A stretch of DNA of 64,000 nt from Aquitalea sp. LB_tupeE (GTDB lineage Bacteria > Pseudomonadota > Gammaproteobacteria > Burkholderiales > Chromobacteriaceae), in NCBI RefSeq assembly GCF_013391415.1, contig NZ_JACAXB010000019.1:38254-102253 (forward strand), read 5' to 3'. Below the pieces are notes generated by a model. That model was given only the letters and a program-made list of their open reading frames with translations, searched no databases and had not been told where the DNA came from. Positions 18,759 to 29,300 of this stretch are shown in pieces; position 1 is the stretch's first letter, and each line of letters starts with the position of its first letter. Made by a program: the position numbers and the translations under genes.

Positions 18759-19826
18759 ATGAACAAAACATGGCAGATCCGTGCGCAGCAGGCGGCGGCA
18801 ATCCTACTCGGGTGTGGTTTGCTGGTATCCGTGGTGCAGGCCGAAGAAAAGGCGGCAGCTCCTGCCGAACACGGCAAACCGATTGTCTTGCCGGGCAAAC
18901 CGGCGGCATCGGCTGCGGCGGAAGCAACGACCAAGACCATTGTGTTGCCGGGTAAGCTGGCGGCATCCATGGCGGCGGCACGGGCCAAGCCCAAGGAACC
19001 GGAAACCCTGCAGCCTGAAGTAAAGCAGGGCGCTGCTCCACAACTGAAAACGCCACTTGGCCCCAGTCCGGAAGTGCATGCCCCCGGCGGTAGCGGGCAT
19101 GAGGCGAAGCGCGCGGCCAAGCCACGCCGTGCCAAGCCCAAGTCAATGCTGCGCAAACCGGAGGAGAGCAGCCATGACGAACATGGCCATGGCTCCGAGG
19201 TACAACAGGTACGTGCGGCCGTCAGCACCATCCTGCACGACAATACTGATTACATGGCTCACCATAATGCCGGCTACTTCAAGACCTTTGCCGACAAGCA
19301 AACGCCCCGTGCTACGGTGGTCACCTGTTCCGATTCGCGCGTGCAAAGCGAGGTGATGGACAAGAGCGCGGTCAATGACCTGTTCATGGTGCGCGATATC
19401 GGCAACCAGCTGGCCACTGCCGAAGGCTCGGTGGAATACGGCGTGCGCCATCTGCACACCCCGCTGCTGATTTTTGTCGGCCATGCCGCTTGCGGAGCCA
19501 TCAAGGCTGCTTCCACCGATTACAGCAAGCTGGAACCGGCTATCCGCAAGGAGTTGGCCACCATCAATATTCCGCAGGGCATAGACCCCACCGATGGCGC
19601 GCTGCTGAATGTGAATAACCAGGTGGAAAGCGCTATCCTGAAGTTCTCCGGCGAGGTGGAAGGCGGGCATCTGGCTATCCTGGGGGCGTTCTACGATTTC
19701 CGTAACGACCTGCGCCAGGGTGCCGGCAAGTTGATCATCACCAATCTGAACGGTGAGACCGATCCGGGCAAGATTCGCGAACTGATGAAGCAGGGCCAGT
19801 TCTTCAAATACAGCTTCATGCGCTGA
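18759..19826 (+). CDS. Exported beta-carbonic anhydrase with long linker
   Basis: Interconverts CO2 and bicarbonate. From the ATG at 18759 there are 355 residues: a signal peptide (AAAILLGCGLLVSVVQAEE), a linker of about 115 residues rich in Ala, Lys, Pro and Glu, and a C-terminal beta-class domain. Zinc ligands are visible in VVTCSDSRV (Cys and Asp) and VGHAACGAI (His and Cys); the MVRDIGNQ motif is present. The linker has two near copies of a unit, KPIVLPGKPAAS and KTIVLPGKLAAS, and a His-rich stretch (DEHGHG). The signal peptide places it in the periplasm, where it may aid CO2 capture or pH control. It is monocistronic with a terminator. Confidence 0.92.
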   Translation: MNKTWQIRAQQAAAILLGCGLLVSVVQAEEKAAAPAEHGKPIVLPGKPAASAAAEATTKTIVLPGKLAASMAAARAKPKEPETLQPEVKQGAAPQLKTPLGPSPEVHAPGGSGHEAKRAAKPRRAKPKSMLRKPEESSHDEHGHGSEVQQVRAAVSTILHDNTDYMAHHNAGYFKTFADKQTPRATVVTCSDSRVQSEVMDKSAVNDLFMVRDIGNQLATAEGSVEYGVRHLHTPLLIFVGHAACGAIKAASTDYSKLEPAIRKELATINIPQGIDPTDGALLNVNNQVESAILKFSGEVEGGHLAILGAFYDFRNDLRQGAGKLIITNLNGETDPGKIRELMKQGQFFKYSFMR

Positions 19827-19849
19827 GCGCAGCACTTTTTCTGTACCAG

Positions 19850-19887
19850 AACCGCCACCGCGTTGACCCGCGCTGGCGGTTTTTCCT
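19850..19887 (+). terminator. Rho-independent terminator after carbonic anhydrase gene
   Basis: Stem ACCGCCAnCGCG/CGCGCTGGCGGT followed by TTTTTCC, 23 bp after the stop. Confidence 0.85.
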
Positions 19888-20238
19888 TTTCTCATGCCTG
19901 GTTTTGTAAGTGACAGACTACAGCTGGGCTGAATCAAGTATTAACTGCGGTGTTGTTGCATGCTGTTTTTATCTGCTGACAACTTATTTACTTGGCCTGG
20001 CGCAAAACGATGGACAGTTAAAAAGAGTAATCTGCCTTCAATAATCATTTTTCCAGTAAAACAAAGGCGATGACCTTGTTTGTCTGACAATTTTATTAGC
20101 ACGGTTGTAGTGAGTTAATTACAGCGTGCGGGGCTGTATATTCAGTTTGAATTTGGCAATGCCTACCAGATGGATATGGTAAGCAACTGAATGCATGCAG
20201 CCCGGGCAGATTTCTTTTTTTGTCATTGGAGTCGTGTC
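19888..20238 (+). promoter_or_regulatory. AT-rich upstream region of adhE
   Basis: About 350 bp without a gene, noticeably AT-rich at 19970-20150, probably the adhE promoter and regulator sites. A small inverted repeat TACCA-N8-TGGTA lies at 20164-20181. No good FNR (TTGAT-N4-ATCAA) or Rex site was found. Confidence 0.45.
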
Positions 20239-22905
20239 ATGTCGGTATCTTCATTGGAACAACTCGATGCGCTGGTAGCGCGCGTCAAACAGGCCCAGGC
20301 GGCTTTTGCCGAATTCTCCCAACAGCAAGTTGATGTCATTTTCCGTAGCGCGGCGCTGGCCGCAGCGGATGCGCGCCTTCCGCTGGCACGCATGGCGGTG
20401 GAGGAAACCGGCATGGGTGTGATGGAAGACAAGGTGATCAAGAATCACTTTGCCTCTGAATACATCTACAACAAGTACAAGGATGAAAAGACCTGCGGCG
20501 TGCTGTCCGAAGATGACAGCTTTGGCACCATCACCATTGCCGAGCCCATTGGCATCCTGTGTGGCATCGTGCCCACCACCAACCCTACCTCTACGGCCAT
20601 TTTCAAGGCCTTGATTGCGTTGAAAACCCGCAATGCCATCATCTTTTCACCGCATCCGCGCGCGCGTCGTTCCACCTGCGCAGCGGCACGACTGGTATTG
20701 GAGGCCGCCGTGGCCGCCGGTGCACCGCAGGACATCATCGGCTGGATAGACGAGCCCAGCGTGGAGCTGTCCAACGCGCTGATGCAGCACCCCGACATCA
20801 ACCTGATTCTGGCTACCGGCGGCCCCGGCATGGTGAAAGCGGCGTACTCCTCGGGCAAGCCGGCCATCGGTGTGGGCGCGGGTAATACCCCGGCGGTGAT
20901 CGACGAAACGGCCGACATCAAACGCGCCGTAGCCTCCATCCTGATGTCCAAGACTTTCGATAACGGCGTGGTGTGTGCCTCCGAGCAGTCGGTCATCGTG
21001 GTGGACAGCATTTACGAGGCGGTGCGCGAACGCTTTTCGCGCCATGGCGGTTACATTCTCAGCGCACAGGAAACCGCCGCCGTGGCCGGGGTCATCCTCA
21101 ATCGCGGCAATCTGAATGCGGCGATTGTCGGCCAGAGCGCGGTAAAGATTGCCGCCATGGCCGGCATTACCGTACCGGCTGATACCAAGGTGCTGATTGG
21201 CGAAGTGAGCGATCTGAGCAATGACGAAGCCTTCGCCCACGAAAAACTGTCGCCCACGCTGGCCATGTACCGCGCCCGCGATTTTGCCGATGCCTGCGAC
21301 AAGGCGGCAGCGCTGGTGGCGCTGGGTGGTATCGGCCATACCTCGGCGCTGTATACCGACCAGGATTTGCAAGGCGAGCGCATCCGCTATTTTGGCGACA
21401 AGATGAAAACCGCCCGCATCCTGATCAACACCCCGTCCTCGCATGGTGGTATTGGCGACTTGTACAACTTCAGCCTGGCCCCGTCGCTGACGCTGGGTTG
21501 CGGCTCCTGGGGGGGCAATTCCATTTCGGAAAACGTCGGCCCCAAACACCTGATCAACAAGAAAACCGTGGCCAAGAGGGCGGAAAACATGCTGTGGCAC
21601 AAACTGCCCAAGTCCATTTACTTCCGCCGTGGCTGCCTGCCGGTGGCACTGGAAGACCTGGCGGGTAAAAAGCGTTGCCTGATCGTGACCGGGCATTATC
21701 TGCTGGAACATGGCTTCGTGGATGAGCCGGTACGCCTGCTGAAAAAAATGGGCCTGGAAGTGGAAGTGTTTTTTGATGTGCCTGCCGACCCGACGCTGGC
21801 GGTGGTACGCAAGGGGGCCGAACTGGCGCAGTCTTTCCAGCCGGATGTGATCATGGCGCTGGGCGGCGGCTCGCCCATGGATGCCGCCAAGATCATCTGG
21901 GTGATGTACGAACACCCGGAAGTGCATTTTGCCGATCTGGCGCTGCGCTTCATGGACATTCGCAAACGCATTTACCAGTTCCCGCGTCTGGGTGGCAAAG
22001 CCATGCTGGTGGCGGTGCCCACCACCTCCGGCACCGGTTCGGAAGTCACGCCGTTTGCCGTGGTGACCGATGAAGTGACCGGAGTGAAATACCCGATTGC
22101 CGATTACGAATTGACGCCACACATGGCGATTGTGGATGCCAACCTGGTGATGGACATGCCCAAGTCGCTTACCGCCTTTGGTGGTATCGACGCGGTGACC
22201 CATGCGCTGGAAGCCTATGTGTCGGTGATGGCCAACGAATACTCCGACCCGCAAGCCCTGCAAGCGCTGAAACTGCTGAAGGACTACCTGCCATCGGCCT
22301 ATCTGAACGGCGCACGCGACCCGAAAGCCCGCGAGCAAGTACATAACGCCGCCAGCATTGCCGGTATTGCCTTTGCCAATGCCTTCCTGGGCGTGTGCCA
22401 CTCCATGGCGCACAAGCTGGGGGCTGAATTCGGCCTGGCGCATGGCCTGGCGAATGCCTTGCTGATCAGCAATGTCATCCGCTACAACGCGGCTGATATT
22501 CCCACCAAGCAAACCGCGTTCAGCCAGTACGACCGGCCCAAGAGCGTGGCGCGCTATGCCGAAATCGCCCGTCATCTGGGGCTGGAAGGCGAACGCGATC
22601 ACGAACGGGTGGAAAAGCTGGTGCAGTGGGTGGACGAACTGAAACAGACACTCAATATCCCGATGTCGATTCAGGCGGCAGGCGTGGAAGAGGCAGACTT
22701 TCTGGCCCGGGTCGACCAGTTGGCCGAAGCTGCCTTTGATGACCAATGCACCGGGGCCAATCCGCGCTATCCGCTGATCAGCGAACTCAAGCAACTATTG
22801 CTGGACAGCTATTATGGCCGTGCCTGGTGCGAAGCCCATTTGCGCGATGCGGCCAGGGATGTTGCCGTGCCACGCAAGGCCAAGGGTAAACTCAAGACTG
22901 TATGA
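20239..22905 (+). CDS. adhE: Bifunctional aldehyde-alcohol dehydrogenase
   Basis: AdhE turns acetyl-CoA to acetaldehyde and then ethanol, using two NADH, in fermentation. 888 residues from the ATG at 20239 (GGAG 9 bases upstream). The N-terminal CoA-acylating aldehyde dehydrogenase (about 1-440) has the catalytic Cys246 in NGVVCASEQS, the same number as in E. coli AdhE. The C-terminal iron-dependent alcohol dehydrogenase (about 450-880) has GGGSPMDAAK, TTSGTGSEVTPFAV, DAVTHALEAYVS and CHSMAHKLG with metal-binding His residues. Both halves look intact. It is monocistronic and points to a facultative lifestyle. Confidence 0.97.
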   Translation: MSVSSLEQLDALVARVKQAQAAFAEFSQQQVDVIFRSAALAAADARLPLARMAVEETGMGVMEDKVIKNHFASEYIYNKYKDEKTCGVLSEDDSFGTITIAEPIGILCGIVPTTNPTSTAIFKALIALKTRNAIIFSPHPRARRSTCAAARLVLEAAVAAGAPQDIIGWIDEPSVELSNALMQHPDINLILATGGPGMVKAAYSSGKPAIGVGAGNTPAVIDETADIKRAVASILMSKTFDNGVVCASEQSVIVVDSIYEAVRERFSRHGGYILSAQETAAVAGVILNRGNLNAAIVGQSAVKIAAMAGITVPADTKVLIGEVSDLSNDEAFAHEKLSPTLAMYRARDFADACDKAAALVALGGIGHTSALYTDQDLQGERIRYFGDKMKTARILINTPSSHGGIGDLYNFSLAPSLTLGCGSWGGNSISENVGPKHLINKKTVAKRAENMLWHKLPKSIYFRRGCLPVALEDLAGKKRCLIVTGHYLLEHGFVDEPVRLLKKMGLEVEVFFDVPADPTLAVVRKGAELAQSFQPDVIMALGGGSPMDAAKIIWVMYEHPEVHFADLALRFMDIRKRIYQFPRLGGKAMLVAVPTTSGTGSEVTPFAVVTDEVTGVKYPIADYELTPHMAIVDANLVMDMPKSLTAFGGIDAVTHALEAYVSVMANEYSDPQALQALKLLKDYLPSAYLNGARDPKAREQVHNAASIAGIAFANAFLGVCHSMAHKLGAEFGLAHGLANALLISNVIRYNAADIPTKQTAFSQYDRPKSVARYAEIARHLGLEGERDHERVEKLVQWVDELKQTLNIPMSIQAAGVEEADFLARVDQLAEAAFDDQCTGANPRYPLISELKQLLLDSYYGRAWCEAHLRDAARDVAVPRKAKGKLKTV

Positions 22906-22937
22906 TGGCGGGCAAGCAAACCCGTCAACGCCAGACC

Positions 22938-22964
22938 AGCCCGGAGCATGCTCCGGGCTTTTTT
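22938..22964 (+). terminator. Rho-independent terminator after adhE
   Basis: Perfect palindrome GCCCGGAGC/GCTCCGGGC followed by six T. Confidence 0.92.
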
Positions 22965-23037
22965 GTCCAGCGACAGTCTTGACACCATCGACGCTGGGTT
23001 AAGCTGTCTGCTTGTTCAGCCTAAGATGGAGCGCAGC

Positions 23038-23367
23038 ATGCAAATCGACAACATTCCGTTTGGCGTGACCGACTGGTCGGCCATTGCGCCCAGCGAGCAT
23101 CCCGGCGAAAGCGGCATGGCGCTGTGGCGCACCTGCCAGTTCGGCAATATCCGTGTACGCATGGTGGAGTACAGCGCCGGCTATGTGGCTGACCACTGGT
23201 GTCGCAAGGGCCACATCCTGCTGTGTCTGGAGGGCGAGCTGCTGACCGAACTGGCCGATGGCCGCCGCTTCATGCTGACTCCCGGCCTGAGCTATCAGGT
23301 AAGCGATGAGGGCGAGCCGCACCGCTCGTCCACCCGTACCGGGGCGCGGCTGTTTATCGTCGATTGA
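23038..23367 (+). CDS. DHCW-motif cupin protein
   Basis: 109-residue single-domain cupin from the ATG at 23038, with GGAG 7 bases upstream. The name-giving motif appears as ADHWCRKGHILLCLEGEL, where His and Cys residues probably bind a metal. The late barrel strands read LTPGLSYQVSDEGEPHRSST with a second His. Function of this small family is not known; it is cytoplasmic (no signal peptide). It is a single gene between the adhE terminator and its own terminator. Confidence 0.85.
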   Translation: MQIDNIPFGVTDWSAIAPSEHPGESGMALWRTCQFGNIRVRMVEYSAGYVADHWCRKGHILLCLEGELLTELADGRRFMLTPGLSYQVSDEGEPHRSSTRTGARLFIVD

Positions 23368-23383
23368 TGTTTTACCAGTGCTG

Positions 23384-23415
23384 ATGGCCCGGTACACACC
23401 GGGCCATTTTCTTTT
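23384..23415 (+). terminator. Rho-independent terminator after cupin gene
   Basis: Perfect stem ATGGCCCGGT/ACCGGGCCAT, ACAC loop, then TTTTCTTTT. Confidence 0.9.
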
Positions 23416-23742
23416 CGGCAGCACGGATGCGTTGTCCGATTTCGTTCCCCCACGCCTGGCTCTCAGGCTGATCACGCTGCTGGTATTGCTTTGCCCTTGT
23501 TCCCGTCTTTCTTGCCATGCTTGGTGCTTCCAGCAAGTTATCCAGCAGGTTGAATTTTGCAGGTGATGGACTTTTAAATAAAAGTTTGATTTTGCGCATT
23601 ATAAAACCGACATGAATATGTATTATTATGCTTTTGTAATAAATTGATTGTGCCGAGATTAATGATGGGCAGACAATAAATATAATAATATCAATTATTT
23701 ATCCGGTTTGTTGTCAGCAGGATCACAGAGAGAACACAGGTA
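23416..23742 (+). promoter_or_regulatory. AT-rich leader of the chemoreceptor gene
   Basis: About 330 bp without a gene. 23570-23710 is very AT-rich and probably contains the promoter of the chemoreceptor. No specific sigma-28 site is claimed. An open frame at 23306-23566 lacks any coding sign. Confidence 0.4.
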
Positions 23743-25371
23743 ATGCATATCAGTAATATGAGTATCCGCAGCAAGTTTTTTGCAGGATTCGGTTTGATTC
23801 TGGCCCTGATGCTGTTAATTGGCATTAATGCCGGACTGGGTGTTTCCTCACTGGCCGATCAAGCCAGTCTGATTGAATACGATATTTATCCCAAGGCCCA
23901 GTTGTCGGGCAATCTGGTCAAGCGGGCAGTCATTGCTGAGGACTTGTGTTATCAGGCGGCACTGGAAACCAATTCCGACCAGATTGATAAGCTGATTGAC
24001 AGTATGAAAAGCAATGCCAAGGCAAATAGCGATGATATGGAAAGATTATCGCGGCTGGTGCAATCGGCTGAAGGCAAACGCATGTTTGAAAATATCCAGA
24101 ATGCGCGTGCCGCCATTCGCAGCAAATATGACACCCTGTTTGCCTTGCTCAAGCAGAATAACAGCAGCAAGTCGCTTGATTTTGTCCACAAGGAATTCAG
24201 TCCGTCGCTGAAAGGCTTTCAGGAAGCGGTGAATGAATTGTCGCGCCATCAAGACCAGAAAATGAATGTGTCGGTCGGCAATATCCGTGAACAAGCCCAC
24301 CATACCGGCACTATCGTGCTGATTGTGGTCAGCGTGGCCATGCTGCTGGGCATGGGCCTGGCCGTCATCATGTCGGGTAATTTTGCCCGGCGCATCGGTA
24401 TGGCCCAGCAACTGGCCGAGCAGGTGGCCGCCGGGAATCTGCAGCCGGACCAGACCTCGGCCGGTCCGCAGGATGAACTGGGCAAGCTGATGCGCTCGCT
24501 GTTGCAAATGCGGCAGGAGCTGGCCGGCATCATCCGCCAGGTGGTGCAGGGTGCACAGGAGGTGGCACAGACTGCACAGCAGGTATCCACCGCCAGCAGC
24601 CAGGTTTCCTCCAGTGTGTATAACCAGTCGGCATCCACTTCATCGGCGGCCTCGGCAGTAGAACAGCTGACGGTCAGTATCGAGCATGTATCCGCCAATG
24701 CACGCAGCGCAGCTGGCAAGGCCAGTGATGCGGGTACTGCCTCCGATACCGGTGGTACCCATGTTGCCGCAGCCACTCAGGACATCCAGACTGCCGCCGG
24801 AGATATCCGCGAGGCTGCCAGTGACATCATCAATCTGTCCGAGCAGGTGAAGGGCATCGGCAATATCGCCACCGTGATCAAGGATGTGGCGGACCAGACC
24901 AATCTTTTGGCGCTGAATGCAGCCATCGAGGCGGCACGTGCCGGTGAGCAAGGGCGTGGCTTTGCCGTGGTGGCCGACGAGGTGCGCAAGCTGGCAGAGC
25001 GGACCTCGCGTTCGGTACAGGAAATTGCCAGCATGACCAGCAGCATCGACCATGAAACAACCATGGCGGCCGAGCGCATGCAGCAGGCCAGTCAGGATGT
25101 GGCCAAGGTAGCCGATACCGCCAGCCAGGCCCGGCAGTCCATGCATGCCATCTGCGACCGTTCGGCCGAAGTGACCGTGGCCATGAATGAAATATCCGAT
25201 GCGCTGAGCGAGCAGCGCACGGCTGCCAGCAGCCTGTCGCGCAGCGTGGAGGCCATTGCCCAAATGTCGGAAGAGAACGCCGCCGCCATCAGCTCTGTCG
25301 CCACGGCGGCCAACCGCATGGCGGCTACCTCGCAAACCTTGCAGCAAAGCGTGGCGAAGTTCCGCTTGTAA
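23743..25371 (+). CDS. Methyl-accepting chemotaxis protein with four-helix-bundle sensor
   Basis: 542-residue inner-membrane chemoreceptor. TM1 (about 10-30, [18 protein letters not shown]), a periplasmic 4HB_MCP-type helical sensor (about 31-187), TM2 (about 190-212, [20 protein letters not shown]), a HAMP domain (about 213-266) and the cytoplasmic signalling helices (about 280-540). The conserved hairpin tip is intact: [20 protein letters not shown] then [18 protein letters not shown]. There is no C-terminal NWETF-type CheR-binding peptide. The ligand is unknown. No chemotaxis genes are adjacent, so it is an orphan receptor that would feed a distant Che system. Confidence 0.93.
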   Translation: MHISNMSIRSKFFAGFGLILALMLLIGINAGLGVSSLADQASLIEYDIYPKAQLSGNLVKRAVIAEDLCYQAALETNSDQIDKLIDSMKSNAKANSDDMERLSRLVQSAEGKRMFENIQNARAAIRSKYDTLFALLKQNNSSKSLDFVHKEFSPSLKGFQEAVNELSRHQDQKMNVSVGNIREQAHHTGTIVLIVVSVAMLLGMGLAVIMSGNFARRIGMAQQLAEQVAAGNLQPDQTSAGPQDELGKLMRSLLQMRQELAGIIRQVVQGAQEVAQTAQQVSTASSQVSSSVYNQSASTSSAASAVEQLTVSIEHVSANARSAAGKASDAGTASDTGGTHVAAATQDIQTAAGDIREAASDIINLSEQVKGIGNIATVIKDVADQTNLLALNAAIEAARAGEQGRGFAVVADEVRKLAERTSRSVQEIASMTSSIDHETTMAAERMQQASQDVAKVADTASQARQSMHAICDRSAEVTVAMNEISDALSEQRTAASSLSRSVEAIAQMSEENAAAISSVATAANRMAATSQTLQQSVAKFRL

Positions 25372-25425
25372 GCCCTTGCCGCCCGTTTGTCGCATTTACC
25401 AGTACGTGCGGTCGCGGCCGTGGCC

Positions 25426-26136
25426 TCAGGCGGGCTTGCTCTTGCGGCTGCTGCGTGCCGGTTTGGCGGCGTCGGTTTCGCTGGCGCTGACCGGTACCGG
25501 TTTCACCTTGGCCCGCGTGCCTTTGGGCTTGACAGCGGGTTCTCCTTTTTGCAGATGCAGCAAGCGGCGGCGGATGTCGTCGGTATCCAGCCAGATATCC
25601 TCGCCCTTGCTGATGCGTTCCAGTTCCTGATCACTCAGGAAGGGGCGGCAGACATTGCGCATCACCTTGTCGAACCATTTGCGGCTGGCCATCACTTGCG
25701 CTGCCTGTTCGTTACCCTTGCCCACGGATGCGGACGAGTAGTTGTGGAACATTAGCTGGCAGGTGTCATGCACGATCAGCTCGTCCCCGGCCAGAAAGAT
25801 CAGCGCGCCCATGGAAAAGGCGCGCGCCTCCAGAATGGTGATGACGTGCGCCTCGCTGGCGGCGATGTTGTTGATGATCTGCAAGCCGGTATCGAAATTG
25901 CCGCCGGGAGTGTTGAGGTGCAGGAAGATCAGGTCGGTGGCACTGGCGGTGCGCAGGGTGTACAGCAGGTCGGTGTACTGGATGGGGTCGACAATTTCGC
26001 CGGACAGATAGTAGGAAATCTGGCGGATCACACCTTGTGATTCGTAACGGCGGAAGGCGGGCAGTTTCACATCGTCGTCTTCGTCGTCGTCAGTGCTGCG
26101 GTCTTGCAGCGGGGCGTGGTAGCGGGAGTGGGTCAT
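25426..26136 (-). CDS. ClpP-like serine protease subunit, divergent
   Basis: 236 residues with the ClpP/crotonase fold. Visible: LSGEIVDPIQ, HLNTPGGNFDTGLQIINNI, the nucleophile motif ARAFSMGALIFLAGDE (Ser108) and the His motif QLMFHNYSS (His131), matching the ASSMGA and MIHQP elements of ClpP. It differs from housekeeping ClpP by an acidic N-terminal tail (about residues 14-22) and a basic Lys/Ala/Pro-rich C-terminal tail of about 40 residues. No Clp ATPase lies next to it, so it may work alone or with a distant partner. It is convergent with the chemoreceptor gene. Confidence 0.82.
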   Translation of the reverse strand: MTHSRYHAPLQDRSTDDDEDDDVKLPAFRRYESQGVIRQISYYLSGEIVDPIQYTDLLYTLRTASATDLIFLHLNTPGGNFDTGLQIINNIAASEAHVITILEARAFSMGALIFLAGDELIVHDTCQLMFHNYSSASVGKGNEQAAQVMASRKWFDKVMRNVCRPFLSDQELERISKGEDIWLDTDDIRRRLLHLQKGEPAVKPKGTRAKVKPVPVSASETDAAKPARSSRKSKPA

Positions 26137-26259
26137 CGCATTTTCCTGTTGTTGTAAGGATGAGGAAGACTGCGTGTTGCCCTTTCAGTGTAGCCCTGCC
26201 ACCACAAGAGCGACCAGCCTGTTTCCTGCCTGTTTTGCGATGTGGCAATGCAGGAAACA

Positions 26260-26292
26260 GAAAAAACGCCTGCGGCACCGGGCGGCAGGCGT
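26260..26292 (-). terminator. Rho-independent terminator after mfd
   Basis: On the minus strand ACGCCTGCCG/CGGCAGGCGT-type stem with a short loop and six T, 24 bp after the mfd stop. Confidence 0.88.
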
Positions 26293-26315
26293 TGTGGAGC
26301 GGGCTCTGGCCGAAG

Positions 26316-29300
26316 CTAGCTCAGCTCTTTCAACAGCTCCTTCACCCGCACCACGCGCAGGCCCACTTCTTCTATTTTTGATTCCACCCGCAGCTTGTCC
26401 TGACCGGCCAGCTTGTAATTCTTCTTGCTCTGGATCAGCTGGATGATCTTCATCGGGTCGATCGGCGGGTTCTTGATGAATTGCAACTGGATGGCCACTT
26501 CGCTGGCGTCCAGCTTGGCTACGCCCAGCGGCTTGGCCAGCAGGCGCAGGCGGTGGCTTTCGATCAGCGTTTTCACCGTTTGCGGCGGCAGGCCGAAGCG
26601 GTCGATCAGCTCCTCGTGGATGGCGTCGATGTCCTGCTCCGTGTCGCAGGTGGCCAGGCGCTTGTACAGCACCAGCCGTTCATGCACGTCCGGGCAGTAG
26701 GCATCCGGCAACAGCGCCGGGCTGTGCAGATTGATTTCGGTGGTGACGCCCAGCGGTGCGTCCAGGTCGGGCTCGCGGCCTTTTTTCAGGTCGCGCACCG
26801 CTTGTTTGAGCATCTCGGTAAACAGCGAGAAGCCCACTTCCTGCATTTCACCCGACTGGCCTTCGCCCAGTACCTCACCCGCACCACGGATTTCCATATC
26901 GTGCATGGCCAGATAGAAACCGGCACCCAGCTCGCCGGACAACTGAATGGCTTCCAGCCGCTTGCCGGCGTCCTTGGTCATGCCGTCCGGGGTCAGCAGA
27001 TAGGCATAGGCCTGATGATGGCTGCGCCCCACCCGGCCACGCAGCTGGTGTAGCTGGGCCAGGCCGAACTTGTCGGCACGATTGATCAGGATGGTATTGG
27101 CATTGGGAATGTCGATGCCGGTTTCGATGATGGTGGAGCACAGCAGCACATTGAAGCGCTGTTGCAGGAAGTCGCGCATCACCTGTTCCAGCTCGCGTTC
27201 GCGCAACTGGCCGTGGGCCACGCCGATGCGGGCTTCCGGCACCAGTTCGGCCAGTTTTTCCTGCATGTTGGCAATGGTGTCCACTTCGTTGTGCAGGAAG
27301 AACACCTGACCGCCGCGCTTGAGTTCACGCAGGATGGCCTCGCGGATCACGCCGTTGCTGGCCGGGCTGATGAAGGTTTTCACTGCCAGCCGGCGATTGG
27401 GCGCAGTGGCGATGACCGAGAAGTCGCGCAGGCCTTCCAGCGCCATCGACAGCGTGCGCGGAATCGGCGTGGCGGTGAGGGTAAGCACATCGACATTGGC
27501 GCGCAGGCGCTTGAGCTGCTCTTTCTGGCGCACGCCAAAGCGGTGCTCTTCGTCGATGATCACCAGCCCCAGGTTCTTGAACTGTACGTCCGGCTGCACC
27601 AGCTTGTGGGTGCCGATGACGATGTCTACCGTGCCTTCGGCAAGCCCTGCCAGCGCGGCCTTGCTTTCCTTGGCGCTGCGAAAGCGTGACAGCTCGGCAA
27701 TCTTCACCGGCCAATCGTTGAAGCGGTCGGAGAAGTTCTGGAAATGCTGTTCGGCCAGCAGGGTGGTGGGCACCAGCAGCGCTACTTGCTTGCCGCCCAT
27801 CACCGCGACAAAAGCCGCGCGCAGCGCGACTTCGGTCTTGCCGAAGCCCACGTCGCCGCAGACCAGCCGGTCCATCGGTTTGCCGCTGCACATATCGTGG
27901 ATGACGGCTTCGATGGCATTGGCCTGGTCTATGGTTTCTTCAAAGCCGAAACCGGCGGCAAAGGCATCGTAATCGTGGTGCGACAGGCTGAAGCTGTGAC
28001 CTTCGCGCGCGGCGCGCTGGGCGTACAGATTAAGCAGTTCGGCGGCAGTATCGCGCGCCTTTTCGGCGGCTTTCTTCTTGGCCTTTTCCCAGGCGGGGTT
28101 GCCCAGCTTGTGCAGCGGGGCCTGCTCGGACGGGCCGCCGGCATAACGCGAGATCAGGTGCAGCTGGCTGACCGGCACGTACAGGGTGGCGTTGTCCGCG
28201 TATTCCAGCTGCATCAGCTCGGTTTCGCCTTCGCCCAGGTCCATCGACACCAGACCGATATAGCGGCCGATGCCGTGCTGCTCGTGCACCACCGGGTCGC
28301 CGGATTTTACCTCGGCCAGGTCGCGCAGCATGGAGTCCGAACTCATCTTCACATGGCGGCGGCGGGTATGACTGCGCGCGATGTGCTGGTACAGCTCGCT
28401 CTCGGTGATGATGGACAGCGGCGGTTGCTGCTGGGCAAAGCCGGAATACAGCGGGGCCACCACCAGCGCCAGCGGCATGTTGCCGTTGGCAAAGTCCTGC
28501 CAGTTGTCGATCAGCTGCGGCTTGATGCCGTGCTCTTGCAGGAACTGCACCATGGTTTCGCGCCGCCCCAGGCTTTCGGCTGTCAGCAGCACGCGCTGGC
28601 CGCTGTGTTGCAGATAATGCGCCAGCTTGTGCAAGGGGTTGTCGGCACGGCGTTCCACGGCCAGGTCGGGCAATTGCAACACGGTGCTGTCTGCATCGGC
28701 AGCGGGAATCTCGATGCGGGAATAAGGCTTGATGCGGCCGAGGAATTCGTCCTGACGCAAGAACACATCGGCAGGCGGCAGTACCGGACGTTCCGGGTCG
28801 CCCTGCGCCATGTGGTAGCGGTTCTGTACGTCTTTCCAGAAGGTGTCGGCGGCACCGGCCACGTCGCGGTGCAGCACCACCAGGGCGGATTCGCCCACGT
28901 AGTCGAACAGGGTGGCGGTTTCGTCGAAGAACAGCGGCAGGTAGTACTCGATACCGGCGGGGAACAGATTGGCCGATACGTCTTTATAAATGCGGCTCTT
29001 GGACGGGTCGCCTTCCACGCGCTCGCGGTAGTGCTGGCGGAAGGCGGTGACGCCACTTTCGTCCGCCGGATATTCGCGCGCCGGCAGCATGCGGATTTCC
29101 GGTACCGGGTACAGTGTGCGCTGGCTGTCCGGGTCGAAGGTGCGCAGGCTGTCGATTTCCTTGTCGAACAGGTCGATGCGGTAGGGCAGGGTGCTGCCCA
29201 TGGGGAACAGGTCCACCAGGCCGCCACGAATGGAAAACTCGCCCGGCGCCATCACCTGGGTGACGTGGCTGTAGCCAGCCATCACCATGTCGGCGCGCAG

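Noticed and set aside
19888..20238. FNR or Rex site in front of adhE
   Set aside because: Expected for a fermentative gene, but no sequence close to either consensus was found.
20647..22794. 715-codon open frame opposite adhE
   Set aside because: High-GC antisense frame over a clear AdhE gene; no domain, signal or ribosome-binding site. A by-product of codon bias.
23306..23566. 86-codon frame between cupin and chemoreceptor genes
   Set aside because: Crosses the terminator of the cupin gene and has no coding character.
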